34,729 nucleotides of DNA from a virus. The stretch spans positions 1-34,729 of IMG/VR virus record IMGVR_UViG_3300032278_000053. One strand, given 5' to 3'. Below, piece after piece: positions 1 through 8,264 of the stretch. The position numbers were made by a program, and so were the translations under genes. Under the pieces are notes generated by a model, which had not been told where the DNA came from, did no database searches, and saw nothing but the letters and a program-made list of their open reading frames with translations. Position 1 is the stretch's first letter, and each line of letters begins with the position of its first letter.

Positions 1-73
1 GTCTTTCGACGGTGCATCCCTATATTTTTGTGCAAAAAGCGCCAAAAACCCGTCATTTAGGCAACTGATCCCG

Positions 74-610
74 ATGAATTCAACGACTGAAGCCCCGGCC
101 GAATTGACCGAACCAGGGAACACCCACCCCCCGGGCGCCATAATCGTGGACCAGGTGACGGTTGCGGAATTGTATGACGTATCGGCCATGACGGTTTCAA
201 AATGGATAAATGCCGGGATGCCCGCGGACCGCGACCGGCGCCGGGGAACCGTCTCCATTGACTTGGGGCGGGCCATTCGGTGGCGTGAAAAAACCCTGGC
301 GGCCAGGTCCCAGGCGGACCCCGTCGCCCAGGAAAAAGCGGAAACGGAATTGGAATTGACCAAGGCCAAATTGGAGGCCCAATTAATCAAAAACAAGCGG
401 GACTTGGGGGACGTAATGGACCGGGCGGCGGTTTTGGAAACAATGCGGGGGCTTGGCGCCCATATCCAAGGCGCCGGGGAAAAAATATTGGTCCATTTCG
501 GCCAGGACGCGGCCGACATCATCCAGGACGGAATTGAAAGATTTTATACAACACTTTCGGAATATAGGGGGGTGGAAATTGTTGAACAACGAAATAATCA
601 CAACGATTAA
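74..610 (+). CDS. Terminase small subunit, Nu1-like
   Basis: DNA-recognition subunit of the packaging motor, expected to bind the packaging start site and load TerL. The protein is 178 aa, close to lambda Nu1 (181 aa). Residues about 26-75 look like the winged-helix domain of Nu1 (VAELYDVSAMTVSKWINAGM followed by a basic wing). Residues 85-115 form a charged helix rich in Glu and Lys, and the C-terminal part is the likely oligomerisation and TerL-contact region. The frame stays open upstream to the window edge, but ATG 74 is the only plausible start seen; its ribosome site is weak (AGG at 59-61). The 3' end overlaps the terL start, as expected for translational coupling. The family is inferred from fold pattern, length and position before terL. 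Confidence 0.82.
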   Translation: MNSTTEAPAELTEPGNTHPPGAIIVDQVTVAELYDVSAMTVSKWINAGMPADRDRRRGTVSIDLGRAIRWREKTLAARSQADPVAQEKAETELELTKAKLEAQLIKNKRDLGDVMDRAAVLETMRGLGAHIQGAGEKILVHFGQDAADIIQDGIERFYTTLSEYRGVEIVEQRNNHND

Positions 611-2561
611 AAGCGGGCGGTCATTTTTAACGCCCAGGAAAATCAGGTCAATCCGTGAATTTGCGGAACAGGAAATTACCATCCCCAACGGTCCGTTTAA
701 GGATTTGAAATTCAAAATAAACCGCCAACCATTCATTAAATTATATTTTGACCAGGTGGAATCCGGTAACTGGTCCAGGTTCATGGTGGTGGGTTGCGTA
801 CAGTCTGGGAAAACCCTGGGATGTTACATTATTCCGGCCTGTTGGTTTTTGTTTGAACTGGATGAGGATATCATCTTAGGGTTGCCGTCTGGGGAAATGG
901 CGACGGTAAAATGGAAGGCGGACCTTGAACCCGTGATTAAAAAAACCCGTTATTCTTCCCTATTGCCCCAAACCGGATCCGGTTCAAGGGGGGGGAAATT
1001 CACAGAGGCGAAATTCGGAAACGAACGGATGGTATTGTTTTTGACCGGCGGGGGTGGGGATGCCAAGCGCAGCGGGGCCACTAGCCGGGCGGTTTTTGTG
1101 ACGGAATTGGACAAAATGGACCAGGCCGGCAACCAGTCCAGGGAAACGGATAAGGTCAAACAAATTGAAGCCAGGACAAAAGCGTTTGGAAATCGCGCTG
1201 TTACTTTCGGGGAATGTACCGCCTCAATTGAAACCGGTAGAATTTGGGTTGAATACAAAAACGGGACGGAGTCCAAAATTGTTTGTCCATGCCCGAATTG
1301 TGGGAAATTTGTGACCCCGGAAAGGGAACACCTGGCAGGGTGGAAAGATGCGGAAACAGAATTGGACGCCATGGATTTGGCCCGGTTCCATTGCCCAGGC
1401 TGCGCCACCCCCCTGGACGATGACCAGCGGCGGAAAATGAACGAATCCGCCAGGTTAATCCATAGGGGGCAAACAATCACAAAAACCGGAAAAATACGGG
1501 GGAAAGCGCCACGCACCAGAACCCTGGGTTTTCGATGGAACGCGTTCAATAATTTATTATGGACCACCGCGGACATTGCCGGGATGGAATGGACGGCGGC
1601 CAGGGATCCGGATGATGAATCATCGGAACGCGAAATCCTTCAATTTGTATGGGCGAAACCATACCGCCCCAAAATTGAGGACGTGACCAGGCTGGATTCA
1701 AACGACTTACAACGCCGGACCAATGCGTTACCGCGTGGGATGGTCCCGGCGGACTCCCAGATCCTAACCTGTGGGATTGATGTGAACAAGTGGGGCGGGT
1801 CATATGTTTTGATTTCGTGGGCTAATGGCCGCGGGTTTGTCGTCGAATATGGGATTATAGAGTTTGATTATCAGACATTTGGAACAGAGAAAGGAATTGA
1901 TGTTGGATTGACTGATTTCTGGGAACGGATTGTCCAGGGCCGGGGGTGGACCCACCAGGGGCAACCGGAACCCATCCGCCCGGACGGTATTTTTATCGAT
2001 TCCGGGGGGACCTGGACAGATACCATATATGATTTTTGCCGCGATAAACCCCTATTCATGCCCGTCAAGGGGTACGGGACCAACGTATATTCAGACGGGA
2101 CAACCCGGCCCTATTCCGAACGGACAACGTTGACCCGGTTGGTTTTAAACGTCGGGGAGCGTTATCATCTGCAATACGCATCCGCCAAACGAATAAAATA
2201 CGTACAGGTAGACGCGGATCACTGGAAAACCTGGATTCATGAAAGGCTGTCAACGCCACCAGGGGAAAATGGTTCCCTGGTGTTGTATGATGCACCCAGG
2301 GCCGAACATTTCACATTCTCCAAACATTTGACCGCGGAAAAACAGGTAAAAAAATTCATTCCAGGCCGCGGGGATGTTATGACCTGGGAAACGGTCCGGT
2401 CAAATAACCATTATTTTGATGCCACATATTTGGCCGCCGTTTGTGGGCATTTCAAGGGTTTCAGGCTGGAAAAAAAATCCAAACCATTGAACCAGGGGGG
2501 CCACAACGGGAACCAGGGAAAACCTGGGGTCCAAAATTTAACGGATTATTTTAAGGGGTAA
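582..2561 (+). CDS. Terminase large subunit, GpA family
   Basis: ATPase and nuclease of the packaging motor. I place the start at TTG 582 (TTG 579 is equally possible) because a strong AGGGGGG site at 566-572 precedes it; an ATG at 453 would overlap terS by more than 150 bases and has no support. This gives 659 aa, similar to lambda gpA (641 aa). Walker A is GCVQSGKT at residues 71-78, and a Walker B-like segment is AVFVTELDK. A four-cysteine zinc site lies mid-protein (CPNC, then HCPGC), as in GpA-family terminases. The C-terminal nuclease region carries acidic residues in CGIDVNKWGG, IFIDSGG and HYFDATYLAAV. It sits directly after terS and before the connector and portal genes. Confidence 0.93.
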   Translation: MNNEIITTIKSGRSFLTPRKIRSIREFAEQEITIPNGPFKDLKFKINRQPFIKLYFDQVESGNWSRFMVVGCVQSGKTLGCYIIPACWFLFELDEDIILGLPSGEMATVKWKADLEPVIKKTRYSSLLPQTGSGSRGGKFTEAKFGNERMVLFLTGGGGDAKRSGATSRAVFVTELDKMDQAGNQSRETDKVKQIEARTKAFGNRAVTFGECTASIETGRIWVEYKNGTESKIVCPCPNCGKFVTPEREHLAGWKDAETELDAMDLARFHCPGCATPLDDDQRRKMNESARLIHRGQTITKTGKIRGKAPRTRTLGFRWNAFNNLLWTTADIAGMEWTAARDPDDESSEREILQFVWAKPYRPKIEDVTRLDSNDLQRRTNALPRGMVPADSQILTCGIDVNKWGGSYVLISWANGRGFVVEYGIIEFDYQTFGTEKGIDVGLTDFWERIVQGRGWTHQGQPEPIRPDGIFIDSGGTWTDTIYDFCRDKPLFMPVKGYGTNVYSDGTTRPYSERTTLTRLVLNVGERYHLQYASAKRIKYVQVDADHWKTWIHERLSTPPGENGSLVLYDAPRAEHFTFSKHLTAEKQVKKFIPGRGDVMTWETVRSNNHYFDATYLAAVCGHFKGFRLEKKSKPLNQGGHNGNQGKPGVQNLTDYFKG

Positions 2562-2564
2562 TAT

Positions 2565-2900
2565 TTGCCCATGGTTTCCAGGTTATCCAAAACCCGCGGC
2601 CCGGAATGTCCAAAGTGCGGATGTTCACAGGTTTCCAGGATGCGACAACAGGCCATCCGATGGCGTAAAAAATGGACGCGGTGGAATTGCGGGGCCTGTG
2701 GTAATATTTTCACCATTGCGCCGGAAAAAGAACCGGAAAACATGCCGGATGATTTGGTTTGTGTTGAATTCGCCCGGAATAATTGCCCGCATTGCCGGTC
2801 AAAATCAACGCAAATCGTCCGGACTATCCGCCCGATTCGATATCATAAATGCCAGGAATGCAACCGGACATTTAAAAGCCAGGAACGGGGGGACCCATGA
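2565..2900 (+). CDS. Small double zinc-ribbon protein
   Basis: A 111-aa protein with two likely zinc ribbons: CPKCGC paired with CGAC in the first half, and CPHC paired with CQEC in the second. Between the first cysteine pairs lies a very basic stretch (RQQAIRWRKKWTR). The start is probably TTG 2565, six bases after AAGGGG, rather than ATG 2571. It follows terL by three bases and is followed by a terminator, so it is the last gene of the terminase transcript. Nucleic-acid binding is likely from the ribbons and the charge. A role in packaging or late regulation is only inferred from position; I do not recognise the family. Confidence 0.72.
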   Translation: MPMVSRLSKTRGPECPKCGCSQVSRMRQQAIRWRKKWTRWNCGACGNIFTIAPEKEPENMPDDLVCVEFARNNCPHCRSKSTQIVRTIRPIRYHKCQECNRTFKSQERGDP

Positions 2901-3003
2901 AAAAACCAATAATCTATCCGGACGGGTAACCAATCCCAAACCCCATCAACCCATCCTAAACCCGTCCAATCATACCGCCAGGGGGCCAAAACCCCATCCC
3001 AAC

Positions 3004-3040
3004 ACCGCCCCCCCAAAACGGGGGCGGTTTCTATTTTCTG
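3004..3040 (+). terminator. Intrinsic terminator after terminase genes
   Basis: A perfect 9-bp GC-rich stem (ACCGCCCCC at 3004-3012, GGGGGCGGT at 3020-3028) with a 7-base loop is followed by a T-rich tail (TTTCTATTTT). The 2901-3116 gap contains no convincing gene; its left part is C-rich and G-poor. Confidence 0.8.
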
Positions 3041-3116
3041 GAAATGTTCCCAATTAAATTTCCCAAATCACCGTTTCCATTTGGTCCATGGGGTGGGTTT
3101 GTAGTATTCCCAATCC

Positions 3117-3371
3117 ATGGCGCTTTCCGACATCGACGCCCTGGTTACCACGGCCAATACACAGATTGACGCTGAAAACTGGTCCGGCGCATTCAAAACG
3201 CTATTAAAAGCCAAGGCCCTTTTGGCCGTTACTCCAGACGCCGAAAAAGGGGACCGCCGCGTCCGAATCCGCGGAATGGAAATTGATTCCCTATTAAAGT
3301 CAATTTCATCCATGGCCGGGGCCGCCCAGGGTATCCAGCGCACAGAAATAACTTGGAAACCCGCCACGTAA
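3117..3371 (+). CDS. Small head-tail joining candidate at the gpW position
   Basis: An 84-aa mostly helical protein lying between the terminase genes and the portal, the slot that holds gpW (head-tail joining, 68 aa) in lambda. Residues 1-40 (SDIDALVTTANTQIDAENWS and on) and 62-72 look amphipathic. A stop codon in frame at 3102 leaves ATG 3117 as the only start, although the nearest G-rich site (3090-3097) is about 20 bases away. It is the first gene after the terminator, so it would need its own promoter or readthrough. The gpW assignment rests on size, helical character and position, not on a recognised motif. Confidence 0.6.
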   Translation: MALSDIDALVTTANTQIDAENWSGAFKTLLKAKALLAVTPDAEKGDRRVRIRGMEIDSLLKSISSMAGAAQGIQRTEITWKPAT

Positions 3372-3375
3372 ATCC

Positions 3376-4884
3376 ATGTTTAACCGTTTAAAATCCATGA
3401 TTAGGCCAAACAGGACGCCCCGCGCAGCGGTGCCAGTCCGGGAAAAAATGGCGGAACCCCGCCAGGATTTCCACCGGTCCAGGTTCCAGGCGGCCAAAAC
3501 CAGCCGTCTAAATCAAACCCACTGGTCCAGCACGTCCCCCAGTTCAATCAATGACGCCCTGGCAGGGGGTGACCTGGCAACAATCCGGGAGCGTTGTATT
3601 TTTGAATTTTCAAATAATCCAAACATTGAGGGGATGGTTGAACAGTACGCGGTTGATTTGGTCGGAAAATTCGGGCCGTCGTTACAGGTTCAAAGCGAAA
3701 ATCCAGCATTCAATGAAAGCCTTGAATCATCCTGGAAAAACTGGTGGGCAATGCCCGACGCGCAAAACCGCCTGTCCGGTCCGGATATGCTTAAACTTAT
3801 GGTCCGGATGTTTTTTCAGTGCGGCGAAAACGTTATCCAAAAAGCGAATATAGCGGACGCCCCGGGACCAGTAAGTTTCCGCCTCAAAAATATCCACCCC
3901 AGGCGGTTGGATACGCCATTTGACAAGGCCGGGAGCGCGGACATCATTTTGGGGGTTGAGTTGGACAGCATTGGCCGCCCCGCGCGTTATTATATCAGCG
4001 TTGAGGAACTGGTTAACGGGATTTCCTTGGCGTCCACCACTTCCCTGGCGCTGGATGCGTCCAATATAATCCACTTGTTCATACAAAAAGAACCCGACCA
4101 GGTGCGCGGGTTGCCATGGTTAACAACCCCACTTTCAACAGCGGCGGATCTGCGGGATTATGAATCCCAGGTTATGGACGCCGCCAGGATTGCCGCCGAT
4201 AATGCCGGGTATTTATACACGGACCGAATGGATGCCCCATTCGTTGAGGTTGCGGGGTCGGTGGACATTGAACCGCGAACAATCAACACCTTGCCCCCAG
4301 GCTACAGGATGGAACAATTAAACCCCCGCCAACCGTCGGCACAATACAAGGACTTTCGTGATGAAAAACTGGAGGAATTAGGCGCCCCGGTTGGGATGCC
4401 TTTAATGAAAATAAAACGGAACGCGTCCGGCCATAATTATTCAAGCGCAAGATTTGACGCCCAGGGGTTCAACATGGCCATCAATTCCCTGGAGGGGTAC
4501 CTGGAAAGGAATTTGTTGGCGGAATGCGTCGGACAGGTGGCGCGGGAATTACAATTGGCCCCAACGGGCCAGCGGTTGGGACCGGTCCCCATGGACACAA
4601 AATTGGTTTGGACATGGCCCCAACCGCCCCATGTGGACCCGGTAAAAGAGGCGAACGCCGCGGGGATCCGGATTGACAACCAAATTTCCACGATAACGGA
4701 CGAATTGGCCGGCCAGGGGAAAACCCTGGAGGAATACATTGACAAGCGGCGCAGGGAATTGGACGCCCTGGACGCCGCGGGATTAAACCAGGACCAAAGC
4801 GCAGCGGATATACAGGCCGCGGATTTTAACGATGATGAAGGGGACGAAGATGAACCACCACGCCGAAAAATTCAAGCAATTTGA
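3376..4884 (+). CDS. Portal protein, lambda type
   Basis: A 502-aa protein that would form the dodecameric DNA entry ring at the capsid vertex; lambda gpB is 533 aa. Typical lambda-portal features are the early segment with IRERCIFEFSNNPNIEGMVE, the central FRLKNIHPRRLDTP, the ILGVELDSIGRPARYYIS strand and the YSSARFDAQGFNMAINSLEG helix near the end of the core. The acidic C-terminus (DDEGDEDEPPRRK) is probably disordered. It starts five bases after the preceding gene without a clear ribosome site, suggesting coupling. Its 3' end overlaps the protease-capsid gene by 35 bases. Confidence 0.93.
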   Translation: MFNRLKSMIRPNRTPRAAVPVREKMAEPRQDFHRSRFQAAKTSRLNQTHWSSTSPSSINDALAGGDLATIRERCIFEFSNNPNIEGMVEQYAVDLVGKFGPSLQVQSENPAFNESLESSWKNWWAMPDAQNRLSGPDMLKLMVRMFFQCGENVIQKANIADAPGPVSFRLKNIHPRRLDTPFDKAGSADIILGVELDSIGRPARYYISVEELVNGISLASTTSLALDASNIIHLFIQKEPDQVRGLPWLTTPLSTAADLRDYESQVMDAARIAADNAGYLYTDRMDAPFVEVAGSVDIEPRTINTLPPGYRMEQLNPRQPSAQYKDFRDEKLEELGAPVGMPLMKIKRNASGHNYSSARFDAQGFNMAINSLEGYLERNLLAECVGQVARELQLAPTGQRLGPVPMDTKLVWTWPQPPHVDPVKEANAAGIRIDNQISTITDELAGQGKTLEEYIDKRRRELDALDAAGLNQDQSAADIQAADFNDDEGDEDEPPRRKIQAI

Positions 4885-7003
4885 AAACGTAAACGCCACG
4901 CGGGACCTTTCCGGAATGACGTTTGGAAATTTGACGGTCCGGGCCGAAACCCTGGACCCTGAATCCCGATCCGTAGAGGCCATCCTGTCAACCGAACGCG
5001 TGACGGAGGTGTTTGACTGGGCAAGATTTGAAGTAATTGACGAAGTTTTAAGGGCGGACGGGTTTGAAATATCGGGGGAACAGGTCCCATTATTAAACAA
5101 CCACCGCCGGTTTGATCTGGACCAGGTTTTGGGGTCCGTCCGGAATATCCGCCAGGAAAATGACCAGGTTATTGGACGGTTATTTTTGGCGGACGGTGAC
5201 GAAATGGCAGAACGCGCCTGGAACAAGTTGAAACAGGGCCATTTAACGGACGTTTCTGTGGGATATCGCGCCCGCGGGTCCGAAACACTGAAACCAGGGG
5301 AAACAAAAACGATACAAGGAAAGGAATACACGGCGGACAACGGGCGGACCTTGCGGGTGACCACCGCCTGGCCATTAAAGGAATTATCATTGACACCGAT
5401 TGGGGCCGATGAGGCCGCCAAAATTAGATCGGAAATAAGTTTGATTGAGAGCCAAAACAGGGAATCCGATTCCCAAAAAACACATGAAAGGGGAATGGCC
5501 GAAATGAGCGCATCCCAAACAAATGAGGGGGCCGCCAACACGGAATCCCCTGAAAACTCCCCGTTGGTGACCATCGACGTGGACAACTTAAGAACGGAAG
5601 CCCAGGCGGAGGGCCGCAAGCAAGGCGCCGCAGCAGAACGCGCAAGGGTTCAGGAAATTAGGGAATTGGCAGGGACAGACACCCCCGCGGAACTGGTGGA
5701 ACGTGCGGTTAATGATGACTGGACGGTTGACCAGGCGGCCAGGGAATTCCTGGGGGCCGTCCGTAATGCCCGCCCGGAAACCGTGCCATCCGCCCCGGCG
5801 GCAATTATCCGCGATAAGGACCAGGACATTAATAGGGACGTTTTGGTGGCGGCCCTATGTCACAGAATGTCGGACGATTACGCCGCAAACGTGGCGGCAA
5901 CGTCCCCGGCATTTTCCGACGCGGAAAAAGAAAAAGCCAACCAGGTGGCAGAACGCGCCTGGAGATTCCGGGATTTTTCGCTTTTGGACATCGCCCGCGA
6001 ATCCGTGAAAATGGACCAGGCCAGGGATCCCCTGTCAAATAGCCAGCCACATACACGGTCAGAAATCATCCGCGCCGCAGTTTCAACCGCGTCGTTTTCC
6101 AACATCATGACCACAAATGTAAACGCCCGTTTACAACGGGCATATTCGGAGGCCGCCGATACAACGGACTGGTGTTCCGAATCGGACGTGGCGGATTTCA
6201 AGACCAATGAACGCCCGCAAATGGGCAAGGATGCGGGTCTAAAAAAACTCCCGTCCGGGGCCACCGCGGATCATGCAAAATATGAGGACAACGTGGAATC
6301 ATATAAAATTGCGCGTTATGCCAACCAGTTTGTGATGGACGAACAGGACATCATAAACGACAACTTGGGCGCCGTTGCCCGGATACCCACGGAATTGGGC
6401 CGCGCATCCGCCAGGTTGCGCCCGGACCTGGTTTATTCCATCCTTTTGGCCAATGCCAACATGGGGGATGGGACCGCCTTGTTTGCCGCGGGCCACGGTG
6501 GCAACACCGCAACCGCCGCGCTTTCCCTGGCAAATATCAAGGCCAGGGTGGCGAATATGGCAAAACAGACCCGGGATTCCGTCGTTTTGAATATCAACGC
6601 GGCGTATTTGGTAACCGGGAGGGACCTGGAATTCGACGCCCGGGAATATCTTGGAAGCCAAACCCAAATTGTTGATGGTTCATCCAGCCAGACATTCCGC
6701 GGAACGCGGAACGTGGTTTCCGATCTTGGGATCGGACTACGGGTTGACCATCGCATTTCGGGCGGCGTGACCGATCCGGATTCCGGGACGGCCCACACCG
6801 CATCAACCACGGCCTGGTTTTTGGCCGCCAATCCGGCGGACGTTGAAACCGTAGAGGTGGCATATTTGGCCGGAACGGGCCGTCGGCCCGTCTTGCGCCG
6901 GTTCAATCTGATACAAGGCCAATGGGGCGTTGGGTGGGATATCAATTTGGATATTGGCGCCAAGGCCCTGGATTTTCGCGGATTGGACCGCGGGAATACC
7001 TGA
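4850..7003 (+). CDS. Prohead protease-major capsid protein fusion
   Basis: A single 717-aa polyprotein. Residues 1-200 match the S78 (HK97-type) prohead protease: likely catalytic His85 in LLNNHRRF, Ser136 in DVSVGYR and Glu178 in WPLKELSLTPI. Residues about 200-340 are acidic and helical, suited to a scaffold or delta domain. The remainder is an HK97-fold capsid protein, with the N-arm near TTNVNARLQRAYSEA and later segments FVMDEQDIINDN and LRPDLVYSILLAN. Self-cleavage between scaffold and capsid parts is expected by analogy. I chose ATG 4850 over ATG 4832 because AAGGGG at 4838-4843 is correctly spaced for the later codon. Such fusions are known in other phages. Confidence 0.9.
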   Translation: MNHHAEKFKQFENVNATRDLSGMTFGNLTVRAETLDPESRSVEAILSTERVTEVFDWARFEVIDEVLRADGFEISGEQVPLLNNHRRFDLDQVLGSVRNIRQENDQVIGRLFLADGDEMAERAWNKLKQGHLTDVSVGYRARGSETLKPGETKTIQGKEYTADNGRTLRVTTAWPLKELSLTPIGADEAAKIRSEISLIESQNRESDSQKTHERGMAEMSASQTNEGAANTESPENSPLVTIDVDNLRTEAQAEGRKQGAAAERARVQEIRELAGTDTPAELVERAVNDDWTVDQAAREFLGAVRNARPETVPSAPAAIIRDKDQDINRDVLVAALCHRMSDDYAANVAATSPAFSDAEKEKANQVAERAWRFRDFSLLDIARESVKMDQARDPLSNSQPHTRSEIIRAAVSTASFSNIMTTNVNARLQRAYSEAADTTDWCSESDVADFKTNERPQMGKDAGLKKLPSGATADHAKYEDNVESYKIARYANQFVMDEQDIINDNLGAVARIPTELGRASARLRPDLVYSILLANANMGDGTALFAAGHGGNTATAALSLANIKARVANMAKQTRDSVVLNINAAYLVTGRDLEFDAREYLGSQTQIVDGSSSQTFRGTRNVVSDLGIGLRVDHRISGGVTDPDSGTAHTASTTAWFLAANPADVETVEVAYLAGTGRRPVLRRFNLIQGQWGVGWDINLDIGAKALDFRGLDRGNT

Positions 7004-7059
7004 TCCCAACCGAATCCATGACCGGGCCGGCGACTTGACCACGCCGACCCACCCCAACA

Positions 7060-7094
7060 GGGGGTCCCTGGCATCCAGTCCGCCAGGGGTCCCC
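7060..7094 (+). other. Stable hairpin between capsid gene and next gene
   Basis: Arms 7060-7072 and 7082-7094 pair over 13 positions, with CCCTGGC/GCCAGGG as a perfect inner core and two G-T wobbles further out. It is followed by a run of A, not T, so it is not an intrinsic terminator for the plus strand. It may protect or process the capsid mRNA. Confidence 0.5.
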
Positions 7095-7118
7095 AAAAAA
7101 AAACAAAGGGGGGACAAA

Positions 7119-7382
7119 ATGGCAAAAAAAACAACAAAGCCTGAACCCGTGAAAAAAAAACCAGCAAAATCACCCAAACGCGGCGCCGTGGTATTACTAC
7201 GAAACATAGCGTTGGGGGAGGGAAACCGGGAGGGTGGGTTTATCATTGGACAAATTGCGGCGGGGTCCAAATGTAAACCCGGGGACGTATTGGGACCCGA
7301 TGAAATAACCGCCGCCCCTGGCGTGACCGCCCGGGAAATATCAACGCTGTTAAATAATCCAACAGCGTATCAAATAAAATAA
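7119..7382 (+). CDS. Small basic protein of the head module, unknown
   Basis: An 87-aa protein with a strongly basic, probably disordered N-terminus (about ten lysines in the first 21 residues, with prolines) and a compact C-terminal part: a hydrophobic strand (GAVVLLRNIALG), then GKCKPGDVLGPDE-like turn residues and a helix ending in LLNNPTAYQIK. ATG 7119 has a good site (AAAGGGGGG at 7105-7113). The frame is open further upstream but lacks another well-placed start. It sits between the capsid and decoration genes, so a head-associated or DNA-contacting role is plausible. I do not recognise a family. Confidence 0.7.
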   Translation: MAKKTTKPEPVKKKPAKSPKRGAVVLLRNIALGEGNREGGFIIGQIAAGSKCKPGDVLGPDEITAAPGVTAREISTLLNNPTAYQIK

Positions 7383-7428
7383 AACCGGCACATATTAGCG
7401 CCGGGGACATAAAAAGGATGACAGAAAA

Positions 7429-7791
7429 ATGGCAGTACAGGCAGCACTGGTAAATGACTTAAACCATGTTCCAATGAAAATGACCGCGGGCGCCGCATTG
7501 GTTCCCGGGGAGGTTATCCCATCCGGTCCCGCGGGGATCCTGGGGGTATATGCGGGAATTGACGACGCGGCAAACGGTGACACAATCGCCGCCCACATTG
7601 CCGGGGTTTTTTCACTGAATGCAAAATCGGCGGATACCGGATCAGCGGGAACTGATTGGTATTGGGACGACACAAACAACGAAGCCACCACCACATCATC
7701 CGGGAACACGTTTTCGGGTGAGGGGACAGGGACCAAGGCGTCCGGTGATACCACCGTTGAATTGTTAATGAACCAGCCCGCCCTTCCGTAA
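7429..7791 (+). CDS. Capsid decoration (cement) protein, DUF2190-like
   Basis: A 120-aa protein likely to bind the outer capsid surface and stabilise the expanded head. The pattern resembles the DUF2190 cement family: GAALVPGEVIPSGPAGILGVY, then IAAHIAGVFSLNAKS, then DWYWDDTNNEATTT and a closing VELLMNQP strand. It has no signal peptide or membrane segment. AAGGATG upstream of ATG 7429 is a reasonable ribosome site. It occupies the slot of lambda gpD, directly after the capsid gene, and is followed at once by a strong terminator, which suits a protein needed in capsid-level amounts. Confidence 0.82.
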   Translation: MAVQAALVNDLNHVPMKMTAGAALVPGEVIPSGPAGILGVYAGIDDAANGDTIAAHIAGVFSLNAKSADTGSAGTDWYWDDTNNEATTTSSGNTFSGEGTGTKASGDTTVELLMNQPALP

Positions 7792-7830
7792 TGGGTGGAA
7801 ACGAAACCCGCGCAAGATAGCGCCCAAACG

Positions 7831-7868
7831 CGGCGGACACGCCCAACGGCGTGTCCGCCGTTTGTTTT
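7831..7868 (+). terminator. Strong intrinsic terminator closing the head module
   Basis: A perfect 13-bp stem (7831-7843 with 7848-7860, CGGCGGACACGCC and its complement), a CAAC loop and a TTTGTTTT tail. It lies between the decoration gene and the connector gene, so downstream tail genes would be read by partial readthrough, antitermination or a separate promoter. Confidence 0.9.
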
Positions 7869-7880
7869 ATGAGGTCAATG

Positions 7881-8261
7881 ATGCCGTCCGATTTTGACAA
7901 TAATTGGAAGGATTCCGCCCTGGTGGTAATGATGGACCATCACAAGGAATCCACCCAAATCACATACACGGCGACCGGGGAAAGCCCGGCCACAATTGAC
8001 GCAATAGTTACGCCCAGGACGGTTACCAACGAACAAGACGACCGGGGCCAATTTGATGTCCGGACCTTGGAGGTTTTAATTTATCAACGCGCAACCACCG
8101 GGATAAGCGCCCCCGATTTTGCGGATAAAATAACCTGGAATTCAACGGATTATTATGTAATTGAAATCGAACCGGACGCCCTGGCAGAAACGGCGGTCCT
8201 GATAGCCGTTAATAAATCCGCATTTGAACGGACGCGGGAAAATTATAGGGTAGGCGAATAA
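7881..8261 (+). CDS. Head-tail connector, FII-like candidate
   Basis: A 126-aa beta-rich protein near the size of lambda gpFII (117 aa) and in the equivalent place, after the decoration protein and before tail genes. The strands read as ITYTATGESPATIDAIVTPR, FDVRTLEVLIYQRA, ITWNSTDYYVIEIE and TAVLIAVNKSAFER, a layout typical of small neck or stopper proteins. Starts at 7869, 7878 and 7881 are all in frame; GAGG at 7871-7874 favours ATG 7881. The start lies just behind the terminator hairpin, so the transcript leader for this gene is very short if initiation occurs downstream of that hairpin. Confidence 0.6.
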   Translation: MPSDFDNNWKDSALVVMMDHHKESTQITYTATGESPATIDAIVTPRTVTNEQDDRGQFDVRTLEVLIYQRATTGISAPDFADKITWNSTDYYVIEIEPDALAETAVLIAVNKSAFERTRENYRVGE

Positions 8262-8264
8262 TTC

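Noticed and set aside
1-73. Possible cos or packaging site before terS
   Set aside because: The region is in the expected place, but 73 bases show no convincing repeat or palindrome, so no site can be claimed.
453-581. Upstream ATG 453 as start of terL
   Set aside because: Would overlap terS by 158 bases; the TTG with the AGGGGGG site at 566-572 is better and gives the normal family length.
2897-2929. Ten-codon frame MKKPIIYPDG after the zinc-ribbon gene
   Set aside because: Overlaps by ATGA but is too short to support without conservation; it may be the remains of a longer gene.
4783-5619. Long minus-strand open frame under the protease-capsid gene
   Set aside because: Product is low-complexity, without family motifs, and lies wholly antisense to a well-supported gene; a shadow of its codon use.
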